From assembly GCA_001770655.1 (NCBI GenBank), contig MERQ01000068.1:44661-108660 (forward strand): DNA of 64,000 nucleotides, given 5' to 3'. Below the pieces are notes generated by a model. It made no database searches and was not told where the DNA came from. It saw only the letters and a list, made by a program, of their open reading frames with translations. This stretch comes from Betaproteobacteria bacterium RIFCSPLOWO2_12_FULL_68_20 (GTDB taxonomy: Bacteria > Pseudomonadota > Gammaproteobacteria > Burkholderiales > SG8-39). The position numbers were made by a program, and so were the translations under genes. Below are positions 17,284 to 25,831 of this stretch, one piece after another (the stretch's first letter is position 1; each line of letters starts with the position of its first letter).

Positions 17284-18903
17284 TCAGAGAATCTCGTAGG
17301 CGACGCGCTCGAAGTCGCTGCCGCGCTCGATGAGCTCGATCAGGCGCGCGCGCACCGGCGAGTCGACGAACACCTCGATCACGCGCTTGGGCTTGAACCA
17401 GCCCGAAGGAAGGACCAGCGCGGGCGGCGAGCCGAGTGCCGCCACTGCGGTGAGCGAAAGCGCGGGAACGTACTGCTCGTTCTGCACGTTCAGACCCGTC
17501 GGCCGCACGGCGACGGCGGCGGGAAGACCCGGGAGCAGCTTCACGCCCGCGTACAGGTCGCCGTTCTCGGCCTGCGTGAGCCAGCGCACCTGCCCCAGCG
17601 TGAAGCTTTTCGAGTCCCCGGGCTTCGCACCGACCAGCTGGCCGTGCGCATAGCGCCTCCCGCGATTCGCGGCGCGGCGCACCATGCGCAGGCCCTGCGC
17701 GCTCTCGTCCTCGAGCTGCCATTGCTCGAGGACGTAGCCGCGCACCTGGCTGTAGTCGTCCTCTTCGCGCGTGCTCACTCGGCCGAAGGTGGCGAGCTCC
17801 TGGCGCTGCTTCTGCGTGAGCTCCTTCTGCTCGCCGGGCTGGCGGAAGGCGCTTCCCGAGATGTAATAGTGGATCGCGCCCATCTCGCCGCAGGCCTGCG
17901 CCGTGTCGGTGGCGCGGCGGCGATCGGCCGCGCGCGGCGGCTTGGGCTGGCACCATTGCCGATACAGGAACACCAGCAGCTGCTCGCACGAAGGCTGCAC
18001 GCAGTCCTCGCCGAGCGCGAGCTTGGCGGGCGACTCGCCCTTCCTGAGCAGGCCGACGCGGTTGCGCAGGCTCTTCGCGAGCTTGCCCGCGTCGAGGCAG
18101 CGCGGCTCGGCCATCTTCGCCACGCCGGGGTTCTCGAAGCGCTCGGGGCAGCGCTCGCCGGCGAGATCGACCATCAGCGGCGCGATCTCGTCCTCGGGCG
18201 GCGGCTGCCTGAGCACCTCCAGCTTCACCGCCCAGCGCTCGAGCAGGAACGCCACGAAGGTGAGCTGGCGCTGCGCGAGCTCGTTCGGATTGCACATTCC
18301 CATCAGCACGGCGCGCGCGTAGGCGATGCGCGACGAGGTGTCGTGGACGTCGCGGTTCAGGTAGTCCTTCACCTGCTCTTGCGCGACCTCAAGCTGCTCG
18401 GCCTTGGCGTACACCTCGTGCAACGAGCGCCATTCGCGCACCGGCACCTGCCGGTAGGCGCGGTAATGGTGGAACATCTTCAGGCCCGAGTAGGCGAGCA
18501 GCCGCTGGCAGATGAGGCCCGCCTGCGCCCGCAGCGCGGCGTCGCCGCCGAGCGCCGCCTCGAGGCAGCGCAGGTACCCCAGCCGGGTCTGCTCCCACAG
18601 CTCGATCGTATCGGCGAACACCGCGGCTTCGGCCTGGGCCATCGGCAGCGCCCGGTTGGTGAAGCGCTTCGCCTGCTCGATCTGCACGAAGTTGACCGCC
18701 TCGCGCAGCGCCTCCATGACCGCGAGCCGGTTCGCCGCCTTGGTGGGGAAGCGGTTGAACTCCTGGAGCTCGGCGAGCAGCGCGCTCTGTGCCGCCCCGA
18801 CGTTGGCGAGCGGCACGTCGCCCAGCCACGCCTTGCACGCCTCCGGGTCGACGAATTCCGGGGTGGCCTCGGCGGCGAGCGCGGGGAGCTCGAAGTCGCT
18901 CAT
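17284..18903 (-). CDS. Conserved protein of unknown function, 539 residues
   Basis: A soluble 539-residue protein with no signal peptide or membrane segment. It starts MSDFELPALAAEATPEFVD. The N-terminal two thirds look helical (AVMEALREAVNFVQIEQAKRF, ALLAELQEF, QEQVKDYLNRDVHD). A cysteine/basic middle (GERCPERF, GEDCVQPSCEQLL) is followed by a predicted beta-rich C-terminal region (GLRMVRRAANRGRRYAHGQL, FTLGQVRWLTQAENG, GVKLLPGLPAAVAVR). The RxxxR-like basic stretch before the beta-rich part faintly recalls c-di-GMP-binding PilZ proteins, but I do not see a complete PilZ motif. I chose the ATG 20 codons inside the open frame because the upstream residues look random. Confidence 0.8.
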   Translation of the reverse strand: MSDFELPALAAEATPEFVDPEACKAWLGDVPLANVGAAQSALLAELQEFNRFPTKAANRLAVMEALREAVNFVQIEQAKRFTNRALPMAQAEAAVFADTIELWEQTRLGYLRCLEAALGGDAALRAQAGLICQRLLAYSGLKMFHHYRAYRQVPVREWRSLHEVYAKAEQLEVAQEQVKDYLNRDVHDTSSRIAYARAVLMGMCNPNELAQRQLTFVAFLLERWAVKLEVLRQPPPEDEIAPLMVDLAGERCPERFENPGVAKMAEPRCLDAGKLAKSLRNRVGLLRKGESPAKLALGEDCVQPSCEQLLVFLYRQWCQPKPPRAADRRRATDTAQACGEMGAIHYYISGSAFRQPGEQKELTQKQRQELATFGRVSTREEDDYSQVRGYVLEQWQLEDESAQGLRMVRRAANRGRRYAHGQLVGAKPGDSKSFTLGQVRWLTQAENGDLYAGVKLLPGLPAAVAVRPTGLNVQNEQYVPALSLTAVAALGSPPALVLPSGWFKPKRVIEVFVDSPVRARLIELIERGSDFERVAYEIL

Positions 18904-18943
18904 GCGTGCAATTGTATGTATATAGTCGGCTTCGGCGCTGCCG

Positions 18944-19705
18944 TCACGTGCCGAATATGTCACGATAGCTGGCGTAGAAGCTCGCGAGCAGGGTCGGCAG
19001 GAGCACGATCACCAGCGGCAATGCGAGCGCCATCGCCGGCACGGCGAGCGCGCCGCCGGAGACCAGCGCCAGCGTCCCGAGAACCACCAACGGCAGCGCA
19101 AGCATGAGAGCCGCGGTCACCGCCCCGTAGGCGAGAAAGGCGCCCCAGTTCATGAGGCAGGCGACGAAGCTGAAAAACAGCGCCTTCGCCGCCCCGCTTG
19201 CGTGCCACGCGACAAGCAGCGGTCCGAACCAGAACGCCATCATCACAGGGGTGTAGAGTGCCGCGGCCGTCGCGAGCGCGGCAAGGAACGCCGATGAGCC
19301 GAGCACCTCGTCGGCCGGGCGCTCGCCAAGCAGCATCCAGCGCGCGAGCGCGCCCCCGTCGGCGAGCGCGGTGGCGCCGAGCACCAGCGCAAGGCAGGCG
19401 AAGTACACGACTCCGAGCGCGAGCTGCGCGCGCAGCTTGTCGCGAAATCCTGCGAACAGCAGCGCGATCCCGGGCGCCTCGTCGCGCGCGCAGGCGCGGG
19501 CGGCCGCCATGAATCCCACCGAGAACGGCGGCACCAGCACCGCGGCGGCGGCGACACCGAGCACCGGCACGAGCGACACCATCGTCATCAGCAGCCAATA
19601 GGCGAATACCAGCGCGAGCCACGCAAGCGGCGCGGCGCGGAACAGCCGCCAGCCTTCGCCGAGCCAGCGCGCGCCGCGTGCGCTGCCAACGATGCGCGCC
19701 TGCAC
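18944..19705 (-). CDS. BPSS1780-like multi-helix membrane protein
   Basis: A 253-residue membrane protein with about six hydrophobic helices (for example LAWLALVFAYWLLMTMVSLV, LALGVVYFACLALVLGATAL, VTAALMLALPLVVLGTLALV). The N-terminus reads MQARIVGSARGARWLGEGWR when GTG 19703-19705 is taken as the start; this matches the usual opening of the BPSS1780 family and a GGAG site precedes it inside thrB. Function is unknown. It follows thrB by five bases, so it is probably co-expressed, a common arrangement in betaproteobacteria. Confidence 0.85.
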   Translation of the reverse strand: MQARIVGSARGARWLGEGWRLFRAAPLAWLALVFAYWLLMTMVSLVPVLGVAAAAVLVPPFSVGFMAAARACARDEAPGIALLFAGFRDKLRAQLALGVVYFACLALVLGATALADGGALARWMLLGERPADEVLGSSAFLAALATAAALYTPVMMAFWFGPLLVAWHASGAAKALFFSFVACLMNWGAFLAYGAVTAALMLALPLVVLGTLALVSGGALAVPAMALALPLVIVLLPTLLASFYASYRDIFGT

Positions 19706-19710
19706 CGCGC

Positions 19711-20664
19711 CTACTCCGCCCAGGGCAAGCGCTCTGCCGCGATCCGCAGTTCGAGCACCAGGCGGAAATGCTCCGGGTCGTGCGCGTGCACCAGCATTCC
19801 CGGCCGCGGCAGATGATAATCGTGCAGCCGCGAGAGCCAGAAGCGCAGCGCCGCGGCGCGCAGCATCACCGGCCAGGCGCCGCGCTCGAGCGCGCTGAAC
19901 GGGCGCACGGCTGCGTAGCTCGAAAGCAGCGCCGCGAGCCGCGTCTCGTCGAGGCGCCGGTCGGCGGCGGGGTCCGCGAGGCACCAGTCGTTCGCGCACA
20001 CCGCGAGGTCGAACAGCAGGCACTCGACGCCGGCGAAATAGAAGTCGATCACGCCCGACAGGCGCCCGCCTTCGAACAGCGCGTTGTCGCGGAACAGGTC
20101 CGCGTGCACCGGCCCGCGCGGCAGATCCGCAAATCGGTGCCGCGACTGGAAGGCGAGCTCCTGGTCGAGCAGCCGCCGGCGTTCTTCATCGAGGAACGGC
20201 CGCACCGCGATTGCCGCGACTCGCCACCACCTCGGGCCGCGCGGATTTTCCAGGTAGCCGGCGAAGGAGCCGCCGGCGAGATGCATGCGGGCGAGAAGCG
20301 CGCCGAGCTGGGCGCAGGCGTCGACGCCGGGATGCTCGATCGAGCGTCCCGGCAGCCGCGTGACCAGCGCCGCCGGCTTGCCCTTCAGGCTCGACAGGTA
20401 CCGGTCGGACAGATCGGCCATCGGCGCAGGGCACGGGATGCCGTGGCGCGCGAAGTGCGCCATCAGGTCCAAGTAGAAAGGCAACTCGTCGGCCGGCAAC
20501 CGCTCGAACAGCGTCAGGACGTAGCGCCCCTGAGCGGTGGTGACGAAGTAGTTGCTGTTCTCGATTCCCAACCCGATCGGCTCGAACCCGGCGAGCGCGC
20601 CGACCGAATAGCCGCGCAGCCAGGCCGAGAGCTCGGCTTCGGAGACGGGTGTATAGACCGACAA
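19711..20664 (-). CDS. thrB: Homoserine kinase, phosphotransferase-fold type
   Basis: A 317-residue cytosolic kinase that phosphorylates L-homoserine for threonine synthesis. It belongs to the aminoglycoside-phosphotransferase-like ThrB class, not the GHMP class. It starts MSVYTPVSEAELSAWLRGYS. GIENSNYFVTTAQGRYVLTL contains the nucleotide-binding strands, PVHADLFRDNALF is the catalytic loop, and GVIDFYFAGVECLLFDLAV is the metal-binding segment. One base separates it from the DUF2782 stop upstream. Confidence 0.95.
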   Translation of the reverse strand: MSVYTPVSEAELSAWLRGYSVGALAGFEPIGLGIENSNYFVTTAQGRYVLTLFERLPADELPFYLDLMAHFARHGIPCPAPMADLSDRYLSSLKGKPAALVTRLPGRSIEHPGVDACAQLGALLARMHLAGGSFAGYLENPRGPRWWRVAAIAVRPFLDEERRRLLDQELAFQSRHRFADLPRGPVHADLFRDNALFEGGRLSGVIDFYFAGVECLLFDLAVCANDWCLADPAADRRLDETRLAALLSSYAAVRPFSALERGAWPVMLRAAALRFWLSRLHDYHLPRPGMLVHAHDPEHFRLVLELRIAAERLPWAE

Positions 20665-20665
20665 T

Positions 20666-20998
20666 TCAGTCGAAGGTGGTGATCGGCCACATCGGCACGC
20701 CCACGCCGCCCTCGAGCGAATCGCGCCGCATCCAAACTCCGTTTCCGCTGGTGTCGACCAGGTAGAAAGGCTTCCCGCCCGGCGGCGTCACCTTGAGCAT
20801 GACCACGCGGCCGCCCTGGCGGACTTCCTCGACCGTCGCGCCCTCGGGCACCGGGATGCGCACGCGCGGCTCGTCCGGCCCCGAAATCGCCGGCGGCGGC
20901 GGAGGCTCGGGCAGCGGCTCGAGCTTGGGCGGGCGCTGCTGCTGGGCGAGCGCGCCGGATGCCACGATCGCGAGCGCGAGAACGAGTAGGCGGCGCAT
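20666..20998 (-). CDS. DUF2782 family small exported protein
   Basis: A 110-residue protein with a signal peptide (MRRLLVLALAIVASGALAQQ), a proline-rich linker (about 22-40) and a small C-terminal domain (EPRVRIPVPEGATVEEVRQG, then VVMLKVTPPGGKPFYLVD), typical of DUF2782. The role is unknown; the domain is commonly encoded next to polA or thrB in betaproteobacteria. The chosen ATG (20996-20998) places the signal peptide at the N-terminus; 42 upstream codons in the same frame are not credible. Confidence 0.85.
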   Translation of the reverse strand: MRRLLVLALAIVASGALAQQQRPPKLEPLPEPPPPPAISGPDEPRVRIPVPEGATVEEVRQGGRVVMLKVTPPGGKPFYLVDTSGNGVWMRRDSLEGGVGVPMWPITTFD

Positions 20999-21023
20999 GT
21001 TGTTCCTTGGACAGCCGATTCTA

Positions 21024-21740
21024 CTAGAGGTTGAGCAACACCTCGCGCTCGGCGGGCGAGGGCTCGAAGCCGCGCTTCTCGTAGAACGCGAAGATCGCGT
21101 CCACCACCTGCTGCGGCTCGTCATGTACCTGCACGAGGTCCATGTCGGCGGGGTCGATCATGTTCTCCCCGACCAGGCGCTCGCGGAACCAGGCGATGAG
21201 CCCGCGCCAATACGGCTCGTGCATCAGGATGATCGGCATCTTGCGCGTCTTGCCGGTCTGCACCAGTGTGAGCGCCTCGAACAGCTCGTCGAGCGTGCCG
21301 AAGCCGCCGGGCAGGATGACGAACGCGGTGGCGAACTTCGCGAACATCACCTTGCGCGTGAAGAAATGCTTGAAGCGAAGCCCGATGTGCTGGTACCGGT
21401 TCGAGTGCTGCTCGCGCGGCAGATCGATGTTGAGGCCCACCGCGAGGCCCTGGCCGTGGAAGGCGCCCTTGTTGGCGGCTTCCATCACCCCGGGCCCGCC
21501 GCCCGAGATCACCGCGAAACCGGCGTCGGAGAGCAGCCGCGCAGTCTTCTCGGCAAGCTGGTAGTAAGGCGAGCCCGGAGCCACGCGCGCGCTGCCGAAT
21601 ATCGACACGGCGGGACGGATCCCGGCGAGCCGCTCGGTCGCCTCGACGAACTCTGCCATAATGCCGAACACCCTCCACGCCTCGCGAGCCGAGATCTCGC
21701 GGGCGAGACCCGCGGCCTTCGGTAGCTTTTCGTGTTTCAT
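21024..21740 (-). CDS. LOG-family (TIGR00730) Rossmann-fold nucleoside-monophosphate hydrolase
   Basis: A 238-residue protein of the lysine-decarboxylase-like/LOG family. Characterised members cleave cytokinin riboside 5'-monophosphates or AMP to base and ribose phosphate. The motifs GGGPGVMEAANKGAF and PGGFGTLDELFEA give the PGGxGTxxE active site and phosphate loop. SIFGSARVAPGS opens the Rossmann fold. The start at 21740 (MKHEKLPKAAG) keeps the conserved AREAWRVFGIMAEFVEATER segment; a shorter start at 21659 is possible. Its start codon is one base from the putative polA GTG on the other strand. Confidence 0.9.
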   Translation of the reverse strand: MKHEKLPKAAGLAREISAREAWRVFGIMAEFVEATERLAGIRPAVSIFGSARVAPGSPYYQLAEKTARLLSDAGFAVISGGGPGVMEAANKGAFHGQGLAVGLNIDLPREQHSNRYQHIGLRFKHFFTRKVMFAKFATAFVILPGGFGTLDELFEALTLVQTGKTRKMPIILMHEPYWRGLIAWFRERLVGENMIDPADMDLVQVHDEPQQVVDAIFAFYEKRGFEPSPAEREVLLNL

Positions 21741-21741
21741 C

Positions 21742-24453
21742 GTGTCGGAAAACGATCCTGAAAAGACGCTGCTGCTGGTCGACGGCTCGTCGTATCTGTA
21801 CCGCGCGTTCCACGCGCTGCCCGAGCTGAGAAACCCGAAGGGCGAGCCGACCGGCGCCATTTACGGCGTGCTAAGCATGCTGCGGCGCCTCGCCGCCGAT
21901 TATAAGGCGCAGGCGCGCGCCTGCGTCTTCGACGCGAAAGGCAGGACTTTCCGCGACGACGCGTACCCGCAGTACAAGGCGCACCGGCCGCCGATGCCCG
22001 AGGACCTGGCGAGCCAGATCGAGCCGCTCAAGGAGGCGGTGGCGGCGCTCGGCTGGCAGGTGCTCGCCGTCGAGGGCGTGGAGGCCGACGACGTGATCGC
22101 GACGCTTGCCGAGCAGGCGAAGCGCGCCGGCTGGAGCTGCGTCGTCTCCACCGGCGACAAGGACCTCGCGCAACTCGTGGACGGGCGCGTGACGCTCGTC
22201 AACACCATGTCCAACGAAACGCTCGACGCGCCGGGCGTGATGCAAAAGTTCGGCGTTCCGGCCGACAAGTTCGTGGACTACCTGACGCTCGTCGGCGACT
22301 CGGTGGACAACGTTCCCGGCGTCGAGCAGGTCGGTCCCAAGACCGCGGCGAAATGGATCTCGCAGTACGGCTCGCTCGACGCGGTGATCGCCCACGCGGG
22401 CGAAGTCCCCGGCGCCGCCGGCGAAAACCTGAGAAAAGCGCTCGACTGGCTGCCGAAGGGCCGCAGCCTGCTGACGGTGAAGCGCGATGTGGCGCTGCCG
22501 CTGCGGCTCGAGGATCTGGTCGACGGCAGGGGTGACCCGGAGCGCCAGAAGGCGCTGTTCGAGCGATTCGGCTTCAAGTCGTGGCTGAGGGAGGTCGAAT
22601 CCGGCGCGGAGCCCGCAGCGGCGACGCAGCCGTCAGCGCAGGAAACGCAGCGCCGAAAGTACGTCGCGATCCTCGACGCGAAGGAGCTGAACGAGCTCGT
22701 CGCCGACTTCGATCGGGCGGCCCTGGTCGGCTTCGACACCGAGACCACGGGCCTGGATCCGATGACCGCGCGGCTCGTGGGCATGTCCTTCGCGTGCGGC
22801 GCAAGCGCCGCGTACCTGCCGCTCGCGCACGACTATCCCGGCGCGCCGCCGCAGCTTCCGGCGGATGCGGCGCTCGCGATCCTGAAGCCCTGGCTGGAAA
22901 GCGACCAGCGAAGGAAGGTCGGCCAGAACCTCAAGTTCGACGCGCACGTGCTCGCCAACCACGGCGTGCGGCTCGCCGGCATCGCGCACGACACGCTGCT
23001 CGAGTCGTACGTGCTCGAGGCGCACGAGCGCCACGATCTCGACTCGCTCGCGCAGCGGCATCTGGGCTGGAAGACCATCAGCTACGACGAGGTGACCGGC
23101 AAGGGCGCCGCGCGAATCGCGTTTTCCGCCGTGGAGGTCGCGCGCGCGACCGACTACGCCGCCGAGGACGCCGATTGCGCGCTCGCGCTGCACGACGCGC
23201 TCCACCCCCGAATCGCGGCCGACGCGAAGCTGGATTTCGTGTACCGGCAAATCGAGCTGCCGGTCTTGCCGGTGCTGCTGCGCATGGAGCGCAACGGCGT
23301 GCTGCTCGACGCGGCGAAGCTCGATGCGCAAAGCCGCGAGCTCGGCAAGGAGATGCTCGAGCTCGAGCAGAGGGCCTACCAGCTCGCCGGACAGCCCTTC
23401 AATCTCAACTCGCCGAAGCAGATCCAGGAGATCCTGTTCGAGCGCCAGAAGCTCCCGGTGAAGAAGAAGACGCCCTTGGGCCAGCCCTCGACCGACGAGG
23501 ACGTGCTGGAGGAGCTCGCGCAGGACTACCCGCTGCCCAAGGTGTTGCTCGAGTACCGCGCGCTCGCGAAGCTCAAGTCCACCTACACCGACAAGCTGCC
23601 GCGCATGGTGAACGCGCAGACCGGGCGCGTGCACACCACCTACTCGCAGACCACCGCCGTGACCGGCAGGCTCGCCTCGAACGACCCGAACCTGCAGAAC
23701 ATCCCGATCCGCACGCCCGCGGGCCGGCGCATCCGCGAGGCGTTCATCGCGCCGCCGGGATCGAAAATCGTCTCGGCCGACTACTCGCAGATCGAGCTGC
23801 GGATCATGGCGCACCTCTCGGGCGACGCGGGGCTGCGGCACGCGTTCCTGCACGGACACGACGTGCACCGCGCCACCGCCGCGGAGGTGTTCGGGCGGAA
23901 ACTCGAGGAAGTGAGCGAGGACGAGCGGCGCACAGCGAAGGTGATCAACTTCGGGCTGATCTACGGCATGTCGAGCTTCGGCCTCGCGCAGAACCTCGGC
24001 ATCGAGCGAGTCACGGCGCAGGCGTACATCGACTCGTATTTCTCGCGCTATCCCGGGGTGAAGCGCTACATGGATCAAACGCGAGAGAAGGCACGCGCGG
24101 CAGGCTTCGTCGAGACGGTGTTCGGCAGGCGGCTCTATCTGCCGGAGATGAAGTCGGGAAGCCCCGCGCGGCGCCAGGCTGCCGAGCGCGCAGCGATCAA
24201 CGCGCCGATGCAGGGCACTGCGGCCGATCTCATCAAGCTGGCGATGGTTGCGGTTCAGGGCTGGCTCGATGGCGAGAACAAGAAAACGATGCTCATCATG
24301 CAAGTGCACGACGAGCTGGTGCTCGAGGTTCCCGAGACGGAGCTCGCCGAAGTGAAAGAGAAGGTGCGCGAGCTGATGCAGACGGTGGCGAAGCTGGAGG
24401 TGGCGCTCGTCGTCGATGTCGGCGAAGGCGACAACTGGGACCAGGCGCATTGA
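21742..24453 (+). CDS. polA: DNA polymerase I
   Basis: A 903-residue repair and Okazaki-fragment polymerase. The 5'-3' exonuclease domain (about 1-290) starts SENDPEKTLLLVDGSSYLYR. The proofreading domain keeps all three exonuclease motifs: FDTETTG, NLKFDAHVL and YAAEDADCAL, so it should be active. Polymerase motifs are A (DYSQIELRIMAHLSGD), B (RRTAKVINFGLIYG) and C (MQVHDELVLEV). I start it at GTG 21742-21744, the first codon consistent with family N-termini; the 27 codons upstream are antisense to the LOG gene. No clear ribosome site is seen. Confidence 0.95.
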   Translation: MSENDPEKTLLLVDGSSYLYRAFHALPELRNPKGEPTGAIYGVLSMLRRLAADYKAQARACVFDAKGRTFRDDAYPQYKAHRPPMPEDLASQIEPLKEAVAALGWQVLAVEGVEADDVIATLAEQAKRAGWSCVVSTGDKDLAQLVDGRVTLVNTMSNETLDAPGVMQKFGVPADKFVDYLTLVGDSVDNVPGVEQVGPKTAAKWISQYGSLDAVIAHAGEVPGAAGENLRKALDWLPKGRSLLTVKRDVALPLRLEDLVDGRGDPERQKALFERFGFKSWLREVESGAEPAAATQPSAQETQRRKYVAILDAKELNELVADFDRAALVGFDTETTGLDPMTARLVGMSFACGASAAYLPLAHDYPGAPPQLPADAALAILKPWLESDQRRKVGQNLKFDAHVLANHGVRLAGIAHDTLLESYVLEAHERHDLDSLAQRHLGWKTISYDEVTGKGAARIAFSAVEVARATDYAAEDADCALALHDALHPRIAADAKLDFVYRQIELPVLPVLLRMERNGVLLDAAKLDAQSRELGKEMLELEQRAYQLAGQPFNLNSPKQIQEILFERQKLPVKKKTPLGQPSTDEDVLEELAQDYPLPKVLLEYRALAKLKSTYTDKLPRMVNAQTGRVHTTYSQTTAVTGRLASNDPNLQNIPIRTPAGRRIREAFIAPPGSKIVSADYSQIELRIMAHLSGDAGLRHAFLHGHDVHRATAAEVFGRKLEEVSEDERRTAKVINFGLIYGMSSFGLAQNLGIERVTAQAYIDSYFSRYPGVKRYMDQTREKARAAGFVETVFGRRLYLPEMKSGSPARRQAAERAAINAPMQGTAADLIKLAMVAVQGWLDGENKKTMLIMQVHDELVLEVPETELAEVKEKVRELMQTVAKLEVALVVDVGEGDNWDQAH

Positions 24454-24466
24454 GCGCGGAACACCG

Positions 24467-24499
24467 CTTGACCCATAACTTGACCGACACTTGACCGAC
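24467..24499 (+). repeat. Three CTTGACC repeats upstream of fic
   Basis: CTTGACC occurs at 24467, 24479 and 24490. The last two belong to a perfect tandem 11-mer, ACTTGACCGAC (24478-24488 and 24489-24499). The array lies between the polA stop and the fic ATG (24516). Each copy contains TTGACC, close to a -35 hexamer, and about one helical turn separates the copies, so a repressor-binding array or overlapping promoters are both possible. Confidence 0.7.
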
Positions 24500-24515
24500 G
24501 GGTAGCATCCGCGGC

Positions 24516-25517
24516 ATGGGCTATCGGCCGCGGTTCGCGATCACGCCGGCGCTGCTGGGGCGCGTGGAGGCGGTGGCGGCGCTGCGGGAGCGGATCCAGG
24601 GGGCGGCGGTGCAGGTGGCGTGGATTCCGGCGCTGCAGAAGGACACGCGCGCGCGCAACGCGCATTCCTCGACGGCGATCGAGGGCAATCCGCTGACGCT
24701 GGAGCAGGTGCGCGCGGTTGAGGCGGGCGAGGCGCTGCCGGTGCCGGCGAGGGTGCGCCGGGAGGTGGTGAATTATTTCGCGGCGCTGCGGCACATCGAG
24801 AAGCAGGCGGCGAAGAAGCGGATCGCGCACGAGGACGTGCTGCGGCTGCACGCGATCATCGCCGGAGAGGTGATGGACCAGGGCGAAGCGGGGCGCTACC
24901 GGACGATAGGCGTGCAGGTCGGCGCCTATGTTCCGCCGCCTCCCGGGGAGGTCTCCGGCCTGATGCGCGAGTTCCTCGAGTGGTGGAACGACGACGCCCC
25001 GGTTCTTTCCCCGGTGCTGAGCTCGGCGATCGTGCACTACCGGTTCGAGGCGATCCATCCGTTCGCCGACGGCAACGGCCGCGCGGGCCGCGCGCTCGCG
25101 CTGTGGGAGCTCTACCGGCGCGGCTTCGACTCGCACCACATTTTCTCGGTGGACGAGTTCTACTGGGAGGATCGGCCGCGCTACTACGCGGCGCTCGAGG
25201 CGGTGCGCGAGCAGGGCGAGGACCTGACGTCGTGGCTGGAATACTGCGCCGAAGGCTTGCAGCAGACTCTCGAGCGCGTGTGGCAGCGCATCCAGCAGCT
25301 CTCGGCCTCGAGAAGCCGGGCGCGGGTGGTGCTGCGCCCGAAGCAGGAGCAATTGCTGCAGCTGCTGCGCGCGCGGGGAAGCCTGAGCCCGCGCGAGATC
25401 TGGGACGGCCTGCGCATCTCCAAGCAGGGCGCGATGGACCTGATCCGCCCGCTGGTGAAGGCGAAGCTCGTCAAGCGCGTGGGCACGCTGAAGAACGGCC
25501 GCTACGTCCTCCGATGA
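24516..25517 (+). CDS. Fic family AMP-transferase (class II, self-inhibited)
   Basis: A 333-residue Fic-domain protein that likely transfers AMP from ATP to a hydroxyl side chain of an unknown target. The catalytic motif is perfect: HPFADGNGRAGR (residues 181-192). The inhibitory helix motif SSTAIEGN (51-58; S-x3-E-G) lies at the N-terminus, which defines class II Fic proteins whose activity is blocked until the Glu moves. A C-terminal winged-helix-like segment (about 285-330: LSPREIWDGLRISKQGAMDL) may bind DNA. There is no antitoxin gene beside it, as expected for class II. Tandem repeats upstream may be its operator. Confidence 0.93.
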   Translation: MGYRPRFAITPALLGRVEAVAALRERIQGAAVQVAWIPALQKDTRARNAHSSTAIEGNPLTLEQVRAVEAGEALPVPARVRREVVNYFAALRHIEKQAAKKRIAHEDVLRLHAIIAGEVMDQGEAGRYRTIGVQVGAYVPPPPGEVSGLMREFLEWWNDDAPVLSPVLSSAIVHYRFEAIHPFADGNGRAGRALALWELYRRGFDSHHIFSVDEFYWEDRPRYYAALEAVREQGEDLTSWLEYCAEGLQQTLERVWQRIQQLSASRSRARVVLRPKQEQLLQLLRARGSLSPREIWDGLRISKQGAMDLIRPLVKAKLVKRVGTLKNGRYVLR

Positions 25518-25663
25518 CGGCGCGCGCCTGCTCCGAAGACCAGCTCGCCGAGCAGCCTTACCGCAGCGCCCCGAATACCTTCCTGATGATGTCCGTGCCC
25601 GCCCCCACCGGATCCTTGCGGATTTTGAACGCCTCCGCTGAGGATTATCGCGCGCGTTCGCCT

Positions 25664-25679
25664 GTCGCCGCCCGGCGAC
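25664..25679. promoter_or_regulatory. 16-base inverted repeat, candidate enhancer-binding site
   Basis: GTCGCCG (25664-25670) and GTCGCCG on the opposite strand (25673-25679) are separated by CC, giving a perfect palindrome. Its centre is about 100 bases upstream of the start predicted from the sigma-54 promoter, the usual distance for an enhancer-binding protein. It does not match the NtrC consensus, so the activator is unknown. Confidence 0.45.
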
Positions 25680-25714
25680 GCAACCGGCGCGGCGGCCGCG
25701 CGCGAACTTAGCCG

Positions 25715-25727
25715 CAATTCCTTGATC
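25715..25727 (-). promoter_or_regulatory. IHF-like site before the sigma-54 promoter
   Basis: CAATTCCTTGATC matches the inverse IHF consensus YAANNNNTTGATW at eight of nine specified positions; only the final W fails. It lies about 50 bases upstream of the predicted start, between the inverted repeat and the promoter, where IHF normally bends DNA for sigma-54 activation. Confidence 0.45.
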
Positions 25728-25745
25728 TGAGACATCAACCGCCGC

Positions 25746-25760
25746 TGGCACGACGCTTGC
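25746..25760 (+). promoter_or_regulatory. Sigma-54 promoter, perfect -24/-12 elements
   Basis: TGGCACG (25746-25752), four bases, then TTGCA (25757-25761) is an exact fit to the sigma-54 consensus TGGCACG-N4-TTGCW, with GG and GC at the required spacing. Transcription should start near 25772, 60 bases before the EF-hand/BON start codon. This is the best sigma-54 match in the window. Confidence 0.85.
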
Positions 25761-25831
25761 AGCGCATCCACACGCGGGTCCTTTCGGGGCCCGTGCTGCT
25801 TTCCGATACGTAGCAAGAAAGGAGAAAGCCA

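Larger units (their letters stand above)
25518..25831. other. 314-base intergenic control region without a gene
   Basis: No credible gene lies here. The right half holds an inverted repeat, an IHF-like site and a sigma-54 promoter, each listed separately. Within the predicted leader a hairpin can form (25775-25781 with 25787-25793, loop TTTCG), starting close to the predicted transcription start. A strong ribosome site (AAAGGAGAAA, about 25818-25827) precedes the ATG. The left half (25518-25660) contains an imperfect long inverted repeat (CTGCTC ... GAGCAG, about 25529-25556) but nothing that I can assign. Confidence 0.7.

Noticed and set aside
25557..25650. Possible C-terminal gene remnant on the minus strand, ending GTDIIRKVFGALR before TAA.
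   Set aside because: No start codon, a stop lies just upstream in frame, and I cannot tie the 28 residues to a known family.
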